Source: Candidatus Auribacterota bacterium | Lineage (GTDB): Bacteria; Auribacterota; Tritonobacteria; UBA1439 | DNA length: 38,993 bases | Direction: 5' to 3' | NCBI GenBank assembly: GCA_026392035.1 | Contig: JAPLCX010000026.1 | Location: 1-38,993, forward strand | In this document: positions 16,729 to 24,751 of the stretch, one piece after another | Position numbering within the stretch: position 1 is the first letter of the stretch | Layout of the letters: each line of letters starts with the position of its first letter | The notes under the pieces: generated by a model | The model's database searches: none | Told to the model about the DNA's origin: nothing | Seen by the model: the letters and a program-made list of their open reading frames with translations, nothing else | Translations under genes and position numbers: made by a program

Positions 16729-18027
16729 CTACCGGTTCCTTACCAGCCTCGCCGCGTAACCGCCGTCGCATCCGCTCCTGTGGGGATAGAGACTGATTTG
16801 ATCCTCAATACCGAAGGCGGGGAATTCCTGAAGGAACCGCTCGACCACCTTCTCATTCTCCTCTGGCTCGATGCTGCAGGTGCTGTACACAAGAATCCCA
16901 CCCCGACGCACCACCGCCGCGCCCGCGGTGAGCAGTGCCACCTGCCGCCCCGCGAGCCTACCGATGTCGTTCTCGCTCACGCGCCACCGCGCCTCGGGCC
17001 TGCGCCTGAGCACTCCCGTGTTCGAACATGGCGCGTCGACGAGCACGCGGTCCACGGGCTGCGTGTCGATGGATGTCCCCGCCCTCAGCGCGTCACCGAT
17101 GACCACCGTGATGCAGTTCAATCCAAGGCGTTTCGCATTTTCGGATATCATGCCCGCTTTTCTCCCCCTCAGCTCCACGCAGATGACCTCGCCCTCATCA
17201 CCCATCGCCTCAGCGATGCCAGTCGCCTTGCCGCCCGGCCCCGCACAGAGGTCGGCGATCCGCTCCCGGGCCCGAGGCCCCAGGAGATCGACCACGCGCA
17301 TCCCGGAAACATCCTGCACCTGGAACAACCCTTCGCGGAACGAGGCAAGATCTCTCAGGGGGCACGGCAGCTCCTCAATGTCAAGCGCGAGCGGATGGCC
17401 GCCATGGGGAACCGCGCGGGCGCTCTCCCGTGCGAGCCTTGTCATGAGCTCATCGCGGCTGATCCGTACTCTATTAACCCTCACGGTGAAGGGGGGCGCC
17501 GTGTTGTTTGCGACACAGAGCGCCTCTACCTCAACCCTCCCCCATCGCGCGAGCCAGCGCTCCACCAGCCACAGCGGATGGGAGTGAGCGGCCGCGAGGG
17601 AGGACGCGGGAGATCCCTCTCCCGCGAGCGGCGCGATTTCCCGCTGGCTCCGTTGCGCCCTCCGCAACACCGCATTGACGAACTTTTCTGATCCCTTGGG
17701 GCCAAAGCGCTTGGCCAGTTCCACCGTCTCGTCCACCGCCGCGTAGGCAGGGACGCGATCGAGGTACAGGAGCTGATACACTCCAAGTCTTAAAATGTCG
17801 TCGATGCCGGGCGTAATCTCCCGCATCCCCCTGCCCGCGCACCGCTCGATGACCGCGTCAAGTGTCCCCCTCCTCCTCAAACAGCCGTAGGCGAGCTCCG
17901 TCGCCAACCGCCGGTCCTCCAGCGGAAGCGCGGATAACCTGAATTCACGGTCGAGCAGCTCAGAGACAAACACATCAGACCTGAGCGCACCCCGCAGCAC
18001 CCTGAACGCAGCCTCGCGCGCAGTCAT
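16729..18027 (-). CDS. rsmB: 16S rRNA (cytosine-967-C5)-methyltransferase
   Basis: RsmB methylates C967 of 16S rRNA with S-adenosylmethionine. The first ~140 residues are a NusB-like RNA-binding domain (REAAFRVLRGALRSDVFVSE, ITPGIDDILRLGVYQLLYLD, VPAYAAVDETVELAKRFG). The catalytic domain follows, with the SAM-binding LCAGPGGKATGIAEAM and the two cysteines of this enzyme class: Cys334 in DAPCSNTGV and Cys384 in YSTCSIEPEEN. The 432-residue length fits the family. fmt lies directly upstream on the same strand with a 92-bp repeat-rich gap, the usual fmt-rsmB order. Confidence 0.95.
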   Translation of the reverse strand: MTAREAAFRVLRGALRSDVFVSELLDREFRLSALPLEDRRLATELAYGCLRRRGTLDAVIERCAGRGMREITPGIDDILRLGVYQLLYLDRVPAYAAVDETVELAKRFGPKGSEKFVNAVLRRAQRSQREIAPLAGEGSPASSLAAAHSHPLWLVERWLARWGRVEVEALCVANNTAPPFTVRVNRVRISRDELMTRLARESARAVPHGGHPLALDIEELPCPLRDLASFREGLFQVQDVSGMRVVDLLGPRARERIADLCAGPGGKATGIAEAMGDEGEVICVELRGRKAGMISENAKRLGLNCITVVIGDALRAGTSIDTQPVDRVLVDAPCSNTGVLRRRPEARWRVSENDIGRLAGRQVALLTAGAAVVRRGGILVYSTCSIEPEENEKVVERFLQEFPAFGIEDQISLYPHRSGCDGGYAARLVRNR

Positions 18028-18052
18028 AGTAGTCAGGATTAATAATCAGCAC

Positions 18053-18119
18053 TAAGCCGTAAGCTATAAGTTGTAAGCCTCATGCTTAATTCTTAGAGCT
18101 AAATGCTTACTGCTTAAAG
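18053..18119. repeat. AT-rich TAAGC/GCTTA repeat cluster between fmt and rsmB
   Basis: The gap contains several TAAGC and GCTTA pentamers, including TAAGC-CTCAT-GCTTA, which can form a small hairpin. Its base composition is clearly more AT-rich than the flanking genes. It resembles degenerate short dispersed repeats; no terminator T-run is present. Confidence 0.5.
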
Positions 18120-19058
18120 CTATCCCAGTTTCGTCCCCACAAGGCCGCGGCGGCCCGCCACGAATTGCGCAGCGGCCATGCGCTTCTTCCCCGCCGGCTG
18201 TACCTGCCTGAGGATAAGAGATCCCCTCCCCGTGCCGACATGGATGCCCCGATCATCACAGCGGGTGATCACCCCGGGCTCCCCTGCCCCTCCCCTATCC
18301 AGGTCGGCATCGAGCACCTTGAGGAGCGTCGTATTGCCATGGGACAGCAGGTGGGTGTAGGCACCAGGCCATGGATAGAACGCCCTCACCCGGCGCGCGA
18401 GCTCGATTGCGGACGAACGCCAGTCAATGAGACCTTCAGACTTGCTCACCTTGGGAGCGAATGTCGCCCGCGCACTGTCCTGTGGCCTGCCGGTCACGCC
18501 CCCTCCCTCGATATCGCGCACCGCCTTGAGCAAGAGCCTGCTCCCCGCCTCCGCTAACTGGATACTCAAACTCTCGCAGGTGGCTGTCGGGGGGATTGAC
18601 ACTGTTTCCTGAGCGATAATGTCCCCCGCGTCCATCTCTTCTCCGACATACACAATCGTGCTACCCGTCTCACGCTCCCCGCTGAGAATCGCGCGCGGGA
18701 TGGGCGCCGCCCCACGGTATTTCGGCAACAGCGACGGATGGAGATTGATTGTCCCGCGTGGGGGGAGCTCCCAGAGCCCCCGGGGGAGAAAGCTGCCGTA
18801 CGCCACGACCGCGATCAGGTCGGGATTGATATCCGCAATCTGATTCATGAACCGGACGTCCGTGAGCCTCTGCGGCTGCAACACCATGAGGCCGAGCTCA
18901 AGGGCGCGCCATTTCACCGGCGGGGGAGAGAGCACGAGGCTTCTGCCCCTCGGTCTGTCCTCCTGGGTGACCACGGCGAGAACATCCTGCCCGCCCTGCG
19001 CGAGCGCGTTGAGGCTTGGCAGCGCGAACTCCGGCGTTCCCATAAATACGATTCTCAC
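18120..19058 (-). CDS. fmt: Methionyl-tRNA formyltransferase
   Basis: Fmt formylates initiator Met-tRNA using 10-formyltetrahydrofolate. The N-terminal Rossmann-type domain begins RIVFMGTPEFALPSL. The catalytic set is present: Asn105 and His107 in TINLHPSLLPKYRGAAPI, the SLLP loop at 109-112, and Asp143 in GEEMDAGDII. A C-terminal domain (VRAFYPWPGAYTHL onward) completes the 312 residues. The start is GTG 19058, supported by an AGAGGAG ribosome site nine bases before it and by alignment of MRIVFMGTPEFA with the family start. The deformylase gene def is also in the window but about 3.5 kb away. Confidence 0.96.
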   Translation of the reverse strand: MRIVFMGTPEFALPSLNALAQGGQDVLAVVTQEDRPRGRSLVLSPPPVKWRALELGLMVLQPQRLTDVRFMNQIADINPDLIAVVAYGSFLPRGLWELPPRGTINLHPSLLPKYRGAAPIPRAILSGERETGSTIVYVGEEMDAGDIIAQETVSIPPTATCESLSIQLAEAGSRLLLKAVRDIEGGGVTGRPQDSARATFAPKVSKSEGLIDWRSSAIELARRVRAFYPWPGAYTHLLSHGNTTLLKVLDADLDRGGAGEPGVITRCDDRGIHVGTGRGSLILRQVQPAGKKRMAAAQFVAGRRGLVGTKLG

Positions 19059-19076
19059 GAAAAATCTCCTCTCCGG

Positions 19077-19156
19077 CTAAATCCCAGACCCCGAATCCCG
19101 GATCCCAAGAAAACGGCTATTTTCTTCTCTGCTTTGGGATTTGGGATTTGGGATTT
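19077..19156. repeat. GGGATTT tandem and inverted repeats
   Basis: TTTGGGA is repeated tandemly from 19133 to 19156 (about 3.4 units), and variants of the complementary motif (AATCCC, GATCCC) occur at 19080-19108, giving an inverted arrangement around an A/T-rich centre. The region codes for the C-terminal tail of the DUF192 lipoprotein. Confidence 0.75.
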
Positions 19157-19589
19157 CTACTATATCCCCCACTCCCACTCCATTCCTCTCAAACCAGCCT
19201 TGATTCATCTCGAGGGCGTACTGAAATGGCTGGGGTGATGGATGGCGGGTGACAGGGTCGTACGGCTGCATCTGTTCTATGTGGATTATCCTCCCGCTCC
19301 CGTCCATGAACGCGATGCTCAACGGGATACGCGTATTCTTCATCCAGAAACTCACCATCACGGGTGAATTGTACACAAAGAGCATCCCCTCACTGCCGCC
19401 GAGGGATCTCCGATACATCAAGCCGCGGGCCTGCTCCTCGGGCTTCCTGGCAAGCTCCGCGATGATTGTCTTCCCCTTGGCGCGGAGCCTCGCCTTTTCA
19501 AGCCTGAGGCGCGGGGGCTCATCGCTGCACGACACGAGGGCAAGGATGAGCGCGCACGACAGGATAGCTCCGCGCGACCTATGCAGCAA
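19077..19589 (-). CDS. DUF192 (UPF0127) lipoprotein with repeat-derived tail
   Basis: The core (~30-145) is a DUF192 domain: ELARKPEEQARGLMYRRSLG, GMLFVYNSPVMVSFWMKNTR, PLSIAFMDGSGRIIHIEQMQ and ALEMNQGWFERNGVGVGDIV. The family is small, often secreted, and of unknown function. The N-terminus ends in ALVSC, a good lipobox with Cys21. The start is TTG 19589, overlapping the DUF1189 stop by 11 bp and preceded by GGGAGGAG with six-base spacing, so translation is probably coupled. The last ~23 residues (from IPNPKSQSREE to the end) are encoded by an inverted GGGATTT-type repeat region and do not belong to the domain. The stop codon itself lies in the repeat. Confidence 0.88.
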   Translation of the reverse strand: MLHRSRGAILSCALILALVSCSDEPPRLRLEKARLRAKGKTIIAELARKPEEQARGLMYRRSLGGSEGMLFVYNSPVMVSFWMKNTRIPLSIAFMDGSGRIIHIEQMQPYDPVTRHPSPQPFQYALEMNQGWFERNGVGVGDIVEIPNPKSQSREENSRFLGIRDSGSGI

Positions 19590-20367
19590 TTTCGTCTCCT
19601 CCCGAGGTCAAAACGGCACCGATGAGAAAGGCGAGGTGTATGAACACGTAGAGCGCGAGCACGCACCGCGGCTGCAGCCCGATCCCCATGAACAGCACAA
19701 AGAACAGCACGCACACGGCGAGCGCGAGCGCATAGATACTCATCTGGAGGATCGCGCGGAATGAACGCCTCGAACCGCGCAGCAACGCCACCACCTTCCC
19801 GATGAGCGCGGCGGCTGCCGACTGCGCGAACAGGACAAGCACCAGAGCCCCGTACAGGCCCGCGATGTAGAACGCCATTTTCGTGTAACCAACCGTGAGC
19901 CCGCTGAAATAGTTCCTGTCTATCGAGAGGTTTCTCATCTCCCCGAAGTTACGCTCGATAGAAGTCTCACCCAGTTTGAATACAATCGCTCTCCTCTTGA
20001 TGAGGACCCCCCCGCTATACCTCGGATCCACACGATCTGTTTTTCCCGTGGTGTCAATGATCACCGCAAAATTTGCCTTGTCGCCTACCCTTCGCTCGAC
20101 CAGATGCGGCTGCGCCACTTCCGCCCGCGCCTCCCCGTCGAGGATCGTCACCGGGGGGAGATTGTCGCGGCACCAGAGCAAGAGGTTGTTCAGGAAAATC
20201 AACTGCACGACTGCAATCACCGCGAGGACCGTGCCAAAGAACCCCGCTACCGTGAGGAGATGGCGAAACGCTGCGCCGAACGGCAGCGCGGCAACCTCCT
20301 GATAGAACCGCAGATCGGATGCGCTTTTCCACAGATCAGAAAAAAATTTGCCGAACCTTCTGTTCAC
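19579..20367 (-). CDS. DUF1189 family membrane protein
   Basis: A 262-residue membrane protein with one N-terminal hydrophobic segment (AGFFGTVLAVIAVVQLIFLN), an extracytoplasmic domain of about 110 residues containing FAVIIDTTGKTDRVDPRYSG, and three or so C-terminal membrane segments (MAFYIAGLYGALVLVLFAQS, IYALALAVCVLFFVLFMGIG, VLALYVFIHLAFLIGAVLTS). The opening (FFSDLWKSASDLRFYQEVAAL) and the VIIDTTGK motif are typical of DUF1189. No function is established for the family. Its stop overlaps the start of the DUF192 lipoprotein gene, forming a two-gene unit. Confidence 0.82.
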   Translation of the reverse strand: MNRRFGKFFSDLWKSASDLRFYQEVAALPFGAAFRHLLTVAGFFGTVLAVIAVVQLIFLNNLLLWCRDNLPPVTILDGEARAEVAQPHLVERRVGDKANFAVIIDTTGKTDRVDPRYSGGVLIKRRAIVFKLGETSIERNFGEMRNLSIDRNYFSGLTVGYTKMAFYIAGLYGALVLVLFAQSAAAALIGKVVALLRGSRRSFRAILQMSIYALALAVCVLFFVLFMGIGLQPRCVLALYVFIHLAFLIGAVLTSGGDEIAA

Positions 20368-20397
20368 CTCATCTCCTCTCTCACATCATTGAGCCTA

Positions 20398-20763
20398 TCA
20401 GAACAAAAACCTGGGCGACCAGATATCTTTTTCCCGTTTCCTCAAAAGGTACAGGACACTCACGGCCGCGGCTTCCTTACATTTATCCTTACTCAGTAAT
20501 GGTGCGATGCACTTGACCACCTCATCGTCATCCAGATCGATCGCCAGGCTTAACCCCCTTGCTATCTCCTCAGCAGAATTGCCGGAAAGGAGATCACGAA
20601 GGCAAGGAATGATACAATTGCATTTCGCAACAGCGAATTTCCAGAGGATCCATTGCTTGTCTCTCTTGAGTTGTGGTTCAACCAATTTCCACCCCGAGCG
20701 GTCTCCGATGCACAAGAGACAACAGGCAGCAGCGAACCTCATGCTTTCTCTTTTGCTCTTCAA
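20398..20763 (-). pseudogene. C-terminal part of frameshifted HEAT-repeat protein
   Basis: This frame starts from TTG 20763 and encodes 121 residues of HEAT/Armadillo-type helices (SMRFAAACCLLCIGDRSGWK, SAEEIARGLSLAIDLDDDEV, CIAPLLSKDKCKEAAAVSVL). It continues the repeat pattern broken off at the end of the 20678-21616 frame. Removing one A in the run near 20745 would join DVIEEQKR to SMRFAAACC without gap, giving one protein of about 405 residues. Either the gene is broken, the assembly has an indel, or both parts are translated separately. Confidence 0.7.
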
Positions 20764-21616
20764 TTACGTCCATAATTACCGGCATTCCTGATTTGTCCCC
20801 AAATTGCAGCAATGTCTCCGCGGTTTGGAACCGATACTCCTCATCTGCCTCGGTGAGGTCTTTTTTAATTATCTCAATTCCCGAAAAATCGCCGCCGCGC
20901 GCCAGAAAGTCGAAAGCGACATTCCTTATCTGCCAGTTGGGGCTTTTGAGCATATCTATAAGAACACGGCGAGCTGCATCCTTTTTCTCGCCTTCATGAA
21001 AAAGGTAGCCCGCAGCGCTTGCCTTGCGCATATCGGCAGCATGTAATCTCACCGCGGATTTCGAATCTTCATCGTTGCCCGCAACTCCCTTGAATGTCAT
21101 TTGACTGCTGATCTGCTGTGCCCGAGGGGAATACATCTCATCAGCTTCAGACAGGGCAATTCCTGCAAGTGCCTCAATCCCTTTCGGATCATGTACCCTG
21201 CAAAGATCGCGTGCCGCATATACGCGCATATCCTCATCTTTGCCACACAGGGATTCCCTAAGCACCGCTATCCCGGAAGACTCACCGAGTCTTGCCAACC
21301 CGTACGCCAATGCCATCCTGACGTGGGGACTGCTGTCTTTCAGTCCCCGCTGCAACACAGGGATTGCTCTTTTGTCTTTTAGAGATGCAAGGGCGTCATA
21401 AAAAGATATCGCATAATTCTCTTTCCAAGAGCTGGATTTTTCTCGATATGCCCACTCCAGATCCTTCCAGGCATCTTCATGCGGAGAAGCGAGTATATGC
21501 CAGCATTTTAGCTGATAGGATTGCGCCTGTTCCGCGCTGATCAATCGGCGGCTCATATAATCCGGGGCACTATTTTGAACGATCAGCGCGAGTACGCAAC
21601 TTAGCAGGAGCATCAT
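20678..21616 (-). CDS. HEAT-repeat protein, N-terminal part (frameshifted)
   Basis: A hydrophobic N-terminus (MMLLLSCVLALIVQ) suggests export. It is followed by helical HEAT repeats such as KRAIPVLQRGLKDSSPHVRM, GIAVLRESLCGKDEDMRVYA and RRVLIDMLKSPNWQIRNVAF. HEAT repeats are protein-binding scaffolds. The last ~17 residues (CCLLSLVHRRPLGVEIG) do not continue the pattern, because the true frame moves to the one ending at 20398. Codons are visibly more AT-rich than in galE next to it, hinting at a different origin. It lies 21 bp downstream of galE with AAGGA before the start, so it is probably the last gene of the def-galE unit. Confidence 0.75.
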   Translation of the reverse strand: MMLLLSCVLALIVQNSAPDYMSRRLISAEQAQSYQLKCWHILASPHEDAWKDLEWAYREKSSSWKENYAISFYDALASLKDKRAIPVLQRGLKDSSPHVRMALAYGLARLGESSGIAVLRESLCGKDEDMRVYAARDLCRVHDPKGIEALAGIALSEADEMYSPRAQQISSQMTFKGVAGNDEDSKSAVRLHAADMRKASAAGYLFHEGEKKDAARRVLIDMLKSPNWQIRNVAFDFLARGGDFSGIEIIKKDLTEADEEYRFQTAETLLQFGDKSGMPVIMDVIEEQKRKHEVRCCLLSLVHRRPLGVEIG

Positions 21617-21637
21617 CTGATGGCTTAATCCTTACTG

Positions 21638-22609
21638 CTACTTTTTATATCCATCCGGAAATTTCCGCATCCACTCCCACGCGCTCTCAATGATCTCTTC
21701 GATCCTCACCCGGCGGGGCGCCCATCCCAGCTCGCGCTGTATCTTCTCAGGTCCCGCAATCAGCACTGCCGGATCGCCTGGTCTCCGGGGGGCCATATCC
21801 TCCCTGATCGTCCTCCCGGTAACTCTTCTCGCGGTCTCGATAACCTCGCGGACCGAATAGCCCTTCCCATCTCCGAGGTTATAGACGTACTCCCCGCGGC
21901 AGCCGAGCGCGATGACATGCGCCTCAGCCAGATCGCTCACATGGATGTAGTCGCGCACACACGTGCCATCGCCGGTCGCATAGTCGCTCCCGAACACCTT
22001 CACGCGCTCCGCCTGCCCCAGGGCGACCTTGAGCACCGAGGGGATGAGGTGGGTCTCCGGGTCGTGATCCTCGCCGTGCGCTTCGCTCGCGCCCGCCGCA
22101 TTGAAGTACCTGAGCGAAACACAGTCCATGCCATAGGCTCGGTGGTAGCGGTGCAGGATTTTTTCGAAATAGAGCTTGGATTCGCCGTAGGGGTTGATTG
22201 GCCTGGCAGGCTGATCCTCCCCTATCGGAACCCGCTCCGGCGTGCCGTAGACCGCCGCAGAGGACGAAAATACGATACGACCGGTCCCCGCCTCCCGCAT
22301 CGCTTCAAGCAGGTTGAGCCCGTTGCAGATGTTATTGATAAAATACCGCGCCGGGTGCTCCACCGATTCCCCGACCAGGCTGTATCCCGCGAAGTGGATC
22401 ACCGCCTCGATTTTGAATTTCCTGAGCGTCTCTTCAATGCGTGCTCCGCGCGCCAGGTCGTCCGCGATCAGGCGGGCACCAGGAGGAACGGCATCGCGAT
22501 GCCCCTTCTCCAGATTGTCATAGACGGTGACGTCGTGCCCGCGCGCGAGGAGCTCGGCAATCGTGACGCTCCCTATATACCCCGCCCCGCCCGTTACCAG
22601 AACCCTCAT
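21638..22609 (-). CDS. galE: UDP-glucose 4-epimerase
   Basis: GalE interconverts UDP-glucose and UDP-galactose with bound NAD, supplying sugar nucleotides for envelope glycans. It is an extended short-chain dehydrogenase: NAD-binding GGAGYIG at 7-13, the serine-rich SSSAAVYGTPE with catalytic Ser around 116-117, and the YxxxK pair Tyr141/Lys145 in PYGESK. GVRDYIHVSDLA-type residues (CVRDYIHVSDLAEAH) and NLGDGKGYSVREV complete the family pattern over 323 residues. Its ATG overlaps the def stop (ATGA), indicating coupled translation. It fits with the glycosyltransferase block further downstream. Confidence 0.93.
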   Translation of the reverse strand: MRVLVTGGAGYIGSVTIAELLARGHDVTVYDNLEKGHRDAVPPGARLIADDLARGARIEETLRKFKIEAVIHFAGYSLVGESVEHPARYFINNICNGLNLLEAMREAGTGRIVFSSSAAVYGTPERVPIGEDQPARPINPYGESKLYFEKILHRYHRAYGMDCVSLRYFNAAGASEAHGEDHDPETHLIPSVLKVALGQAERVKVFGSDYATGDGTCVRDYIHVSDLAEAHVIALGCRGEYVYNLGDGKGYSVREVIETARRVTGRTIREDMAPRRPGDPAVLIAGPEKIQRELGWAPRRVRIEEIIESAWEWMRKFPDGYKK

Positions 22610-23121
22610 CGCCGCTCCCCCTTCTCTCCACGTGTGCGCAATTTCCTCAAACGCCCCGAGAGCAACGTGCGGCGCGCCACGCTCATCCTGTCTATGAGCA
22701 ATACGCCGTCCAGATGGTCGATTTCATGCTGGACAGCCTGTGCCGCCACGCCGGTCATCTTTTTCTCCTTCCGCTTCCCGGAGAGATTGGTGAACTCAAC
22801 CGTGAGCTCCGTCGCCCGCTCGACAGAAACCACGATGTCAGGGAAACTCAGGCAGCCTTCCTCCATCGCCTGTTTCCCGCCGATCTCGCGGATCACCGGG
22901 TTGATGAGCACGATCTTGCCGCTGCCATCCCGGGGGATATCCATCACGGTGAGCCTCAGGGGCACGCCGACCTGGGGAGCTGCCAGACCGAGCCCTTCAT
23001 GGTAGTACATCGTCTCCAGCATATTCTCCGCCAAACGCGCGATCTCAGGAGTGATGTCGGCGATCTCTGACGCTCGTTTCCTCAGCACCTCATCGCCAAA
23101 AAGATATATATCTAGACGCAT
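22606..23121 (-). CDS. def: Peptide deformylase
   Basis: Removes the formyl group from nascent protein N-termini with a metal ion. All three motifs are intact: GLGLAAPQVG (43-52), EGCLSFP with metal-ligand Cys90, and QHEIDHLDG with His132, Glu133 and His136. The 171-residue length is normal. The start ATG 23121 is preceded by AAGGA. It is the first gene of the def-galE-HEAT unit and has a promoter-like sequence about 30 bp upstream. Confidence 0.96.
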   Translation of the reverse strand: MRLDIYLFGDEVLRKRASEIADITPEIARLAENMLETMYYHEGLGLAAPQVGVPLRLTVMDIPRDGSGKIVLINPVIREIGGKQAMEEGCLSFPDIVVSVERATELTVEFTNLSGKRKEKKMTGVAAQAVQHEIDHLDGVLLIDRMSVARRTLLSGRLRKLRTRGEKGERR

Positions 23122-23151
23122 TTATAAAATCCTTCTCCAGTTCGCCCAGTT

Positions 23152-23180
23152 ACTATATCATTTTCTCCCACCTGAGTAAA
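23152..23180 (-). promoter_or_regulatory. Sigma70-like promoter for def-galE
   Basis: TTTACT (23175-23180) and TATAGT (23152-23157) are separated by 17 bp on the minus strand. The leader to the def ATG would be about 25 bases. The site lies in the 298-bp divergent gap between def and the CaiB-type gene. Confidence 0.45.
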
Positions 23181-23257
23181 TGCCGCGATGCCCCTGCCAC
23201 GATACCCAGAGTGCTCCGCGCGCCGCGCACACATGCAGCCTATGCATATTTATTCCC

Positions 23258-23286
23258 TTGCCCGACCACATGACATTTATCATAAT
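23258..23286 (+). promoter_or_regulatory. Sigma70-like promoter for the acyl-CoA island
   Basis: TTGCCC (23258-23263) and CATAAT (23281-23286) are separated by 17 bp. The leader to the CoA-transferase start would be about 125 bases. It is the only good promoter-like pair I see before the right-hand gene block. Confidence 0.4.
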
Positions 23287-23374
23287 CAATCCAACCTGTG
23301 TCCTTGTCAATCCCGGCCATCGGCTGGACACGCAGGGCGCAGCGCGGCCCCCCTCCAGGGCGGCGGCTCGCTCT

Positions 23375-23391
23375 GTGTTCACGCGTGACAC
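23375..23391. promoter_or_regulatory. Palindrome in the leader of the CoA-transferase gene
   Basis: GTGTTCACGCGTGACAC is an inverted repeat with one extra base, located about 30 bp before the start codon and downstream of the predicted promoter. It could be an operator for a dimeric regulator. No regulator gene is adjacent, so its role is open. Confidence 0.35.
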
Positions 23392-23419
23392 CACCCTGGG
23401 ATAGAGGAAGGAGTACGGT

Positions 23420-24604
23420 ATGCAACCCCTTGCAGGCATCAAGGTTCTCGATCTGACCCGCGTTCTCGCGGGGCCTTTCTGCACGATGATCCTCGCGGAT
23501 ATGGGAGCCGACGTCATCAAGATCGAGCAGCCCGGGAAGGGCGACGACACGCGCGCGTTCGGCCCGCCATTCGAAAAAGGCGAGAGCGCCTATTTTCTCA
23601 GCATCAACCGCAACAAGAAGAGCATCACACTCGACATGAAGTCGGACAACGGCAAGGAAATCATCCGTCGGTTGATACAACGCTCAGACATTCTCGTTGA
23701 GAACTTCCGCCCGGGGACGCTCAAGAAGCTCGGTTTCGACTACGAAACCGTCTCGAAGATCAACCCGCGCCTCGTCTACGCATCCGTCTCCGGCTTCGGC
23801 CAGACGGGGCCGTGGTCAGCGAAATCGGGCTACGATCTCGCCATCCAGGGTCTCGGTGGAATCATGAGCCTCACCGGCGACGCGGGAGGCCCACCCTACA
23901 AGGTCGGGGTCTCACAGGCAGACCTCACTGCAGGCCTCTACGCGCTCCAGGGGATTTTGCTCGCGCTCTATGCGCGAGAGAAAACGGGGAGGGGGCAGCT
24001 GGTGGACGTCGGCATGTTCGATTGTCAGATCGCGCTCCTCAGCTTTCAGGCGGGGATCTACTTCATGACCGGCGTATCGCCCGCGCGGAAAGGGAACCAG
24101 CACCCCACCATCTGCCCCTATGAGACATTCAAGGCGCGGGACCGCTACCTCACTGTCGCTGTTGGCAATGACCGGCTCTGGCAGAAGTTCTGCGCGCTCC
24201 TCGGCCTCGAAAAGCTCCGGGATCATCCCGATTATTCAACAAACCCCAGTCGCGTGCAGCACCGCGATCGCCTCTTCCCGATCATCCAGGAGGAGATCGG
24301 CAAGAGGGAGAGCGCGCACTGGCTCAAACTCTTCGAAGAGGGTGGAATCCCCTCAGGCCCGATCCTCTCCGTCGAGGAAGCCCTCACCCAGCCGCAGACA
24401 CTCGCGAGGGAGATGGTGGCCACGGTGGATCACCGCACCCTCGGGAATATCAAACAGACGGGAATCCCCATAAAGCTTTCCGAAACACCGGGGGAGATAA
24501 AAAATCCCCCACCCTGCCTCGGCGAGCACACCGACGCCGTGCTCGAAAGCCTCGGCTATTCGGGTGCTGATATCCAGGCCATGAGGGCAGGCGGGGTTAT
24601 CTGA
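23420..24604 (+). CDS. CaiB/BaiF family (class III) CoA-transferase
   Basis: A 394-residue class III CoA-transferase, which moves CoA between a CoA thioester and a free carboxylic acid through an aspartyl intermediate. The family start PLAGIKVLDLTRVLAGPFCT, the DVIKIEQPGKGDDTR segment, FGPPFEKGESAYFLSINRNK, ASVSGFGQTGPW, and the catalytic aspartate (Asp168 in GVSQADLTAG) are present. The C-terminal part has ENRGRG-type residues replaced by GKRESAHWLKLFEEGGIPSG and PILSVEEALTQPQ, normal for the family. The substrate cannot be read from sequence; being upstream of methylmalonyl-CoA mutase genes suggests a short dicarboxylic or C3-C4 acid. The start ATG 23420 has AAGGAG before it. Confidence 0.9.
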   Translation: MQPLAGIKVLDLTRVLAGPFCTMILADMGADVIKIEQPGKGDDTRAFGPPFEKGESAYFLSINRNKKSITLDMKSDNGKEIIRRLIQRSDILVENFRPGTLKKLGFDYETVSKINPRLVYASVSGFGQTGPWSAKSGYDLAIQGLGGIMSLTGDAGGPPYKVGVSQADLTAGLYALQGILLALYAREKTGRGQLVDVGMFDCQIALLSFQAGIYFMTGVSPARKGNQHPTICPYETFKARDRYLTVAVGNDRLWQKFCALLGLEKLRDHPDYSTNPSRVQHRDRLFPIIQEEIGKRESAHWLKLFEEGGIPSGPILSVEEALTQPQTLAREMVATVDHRTLGNIKQTGIPIKLSETPGEIKNPPPCLGEHTDAVLESLGYSGADIQAMRAGGVI

Positions 24605-24751
24605 TCCACGCAGAGCAAGTTGCGGCTACATTCCTTTGACCGCTGAAGGCACTGAAAATACCCCCCACGACCGACGGCGCGCGATCCCCGCCACTTTTTT
24701 AAAGAATCGCCCGCCGCGGATTATGTATAATGCGTGGGAGCGGAGGAGGCC

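Noticed and set aside
23158-23550. Minus-strand frame across the divergent promoter gap
   Set aside because: It overlaps the strongly supported CoA-transferase start antisense and encodes nothing recognisable.
24660-24702. Intrinsic terminator after the CoA-transferase gene
   Set aside because: A T6 run exists but only a four-base stem precedes it.
24605-24751. Cobalamin riboswitch before the B12-dependent mutase genes
   Set aside because: The 147-bp gap has no recognisable B12 box and no long paired architecture; only a TATAAT without a good -35 is seen.
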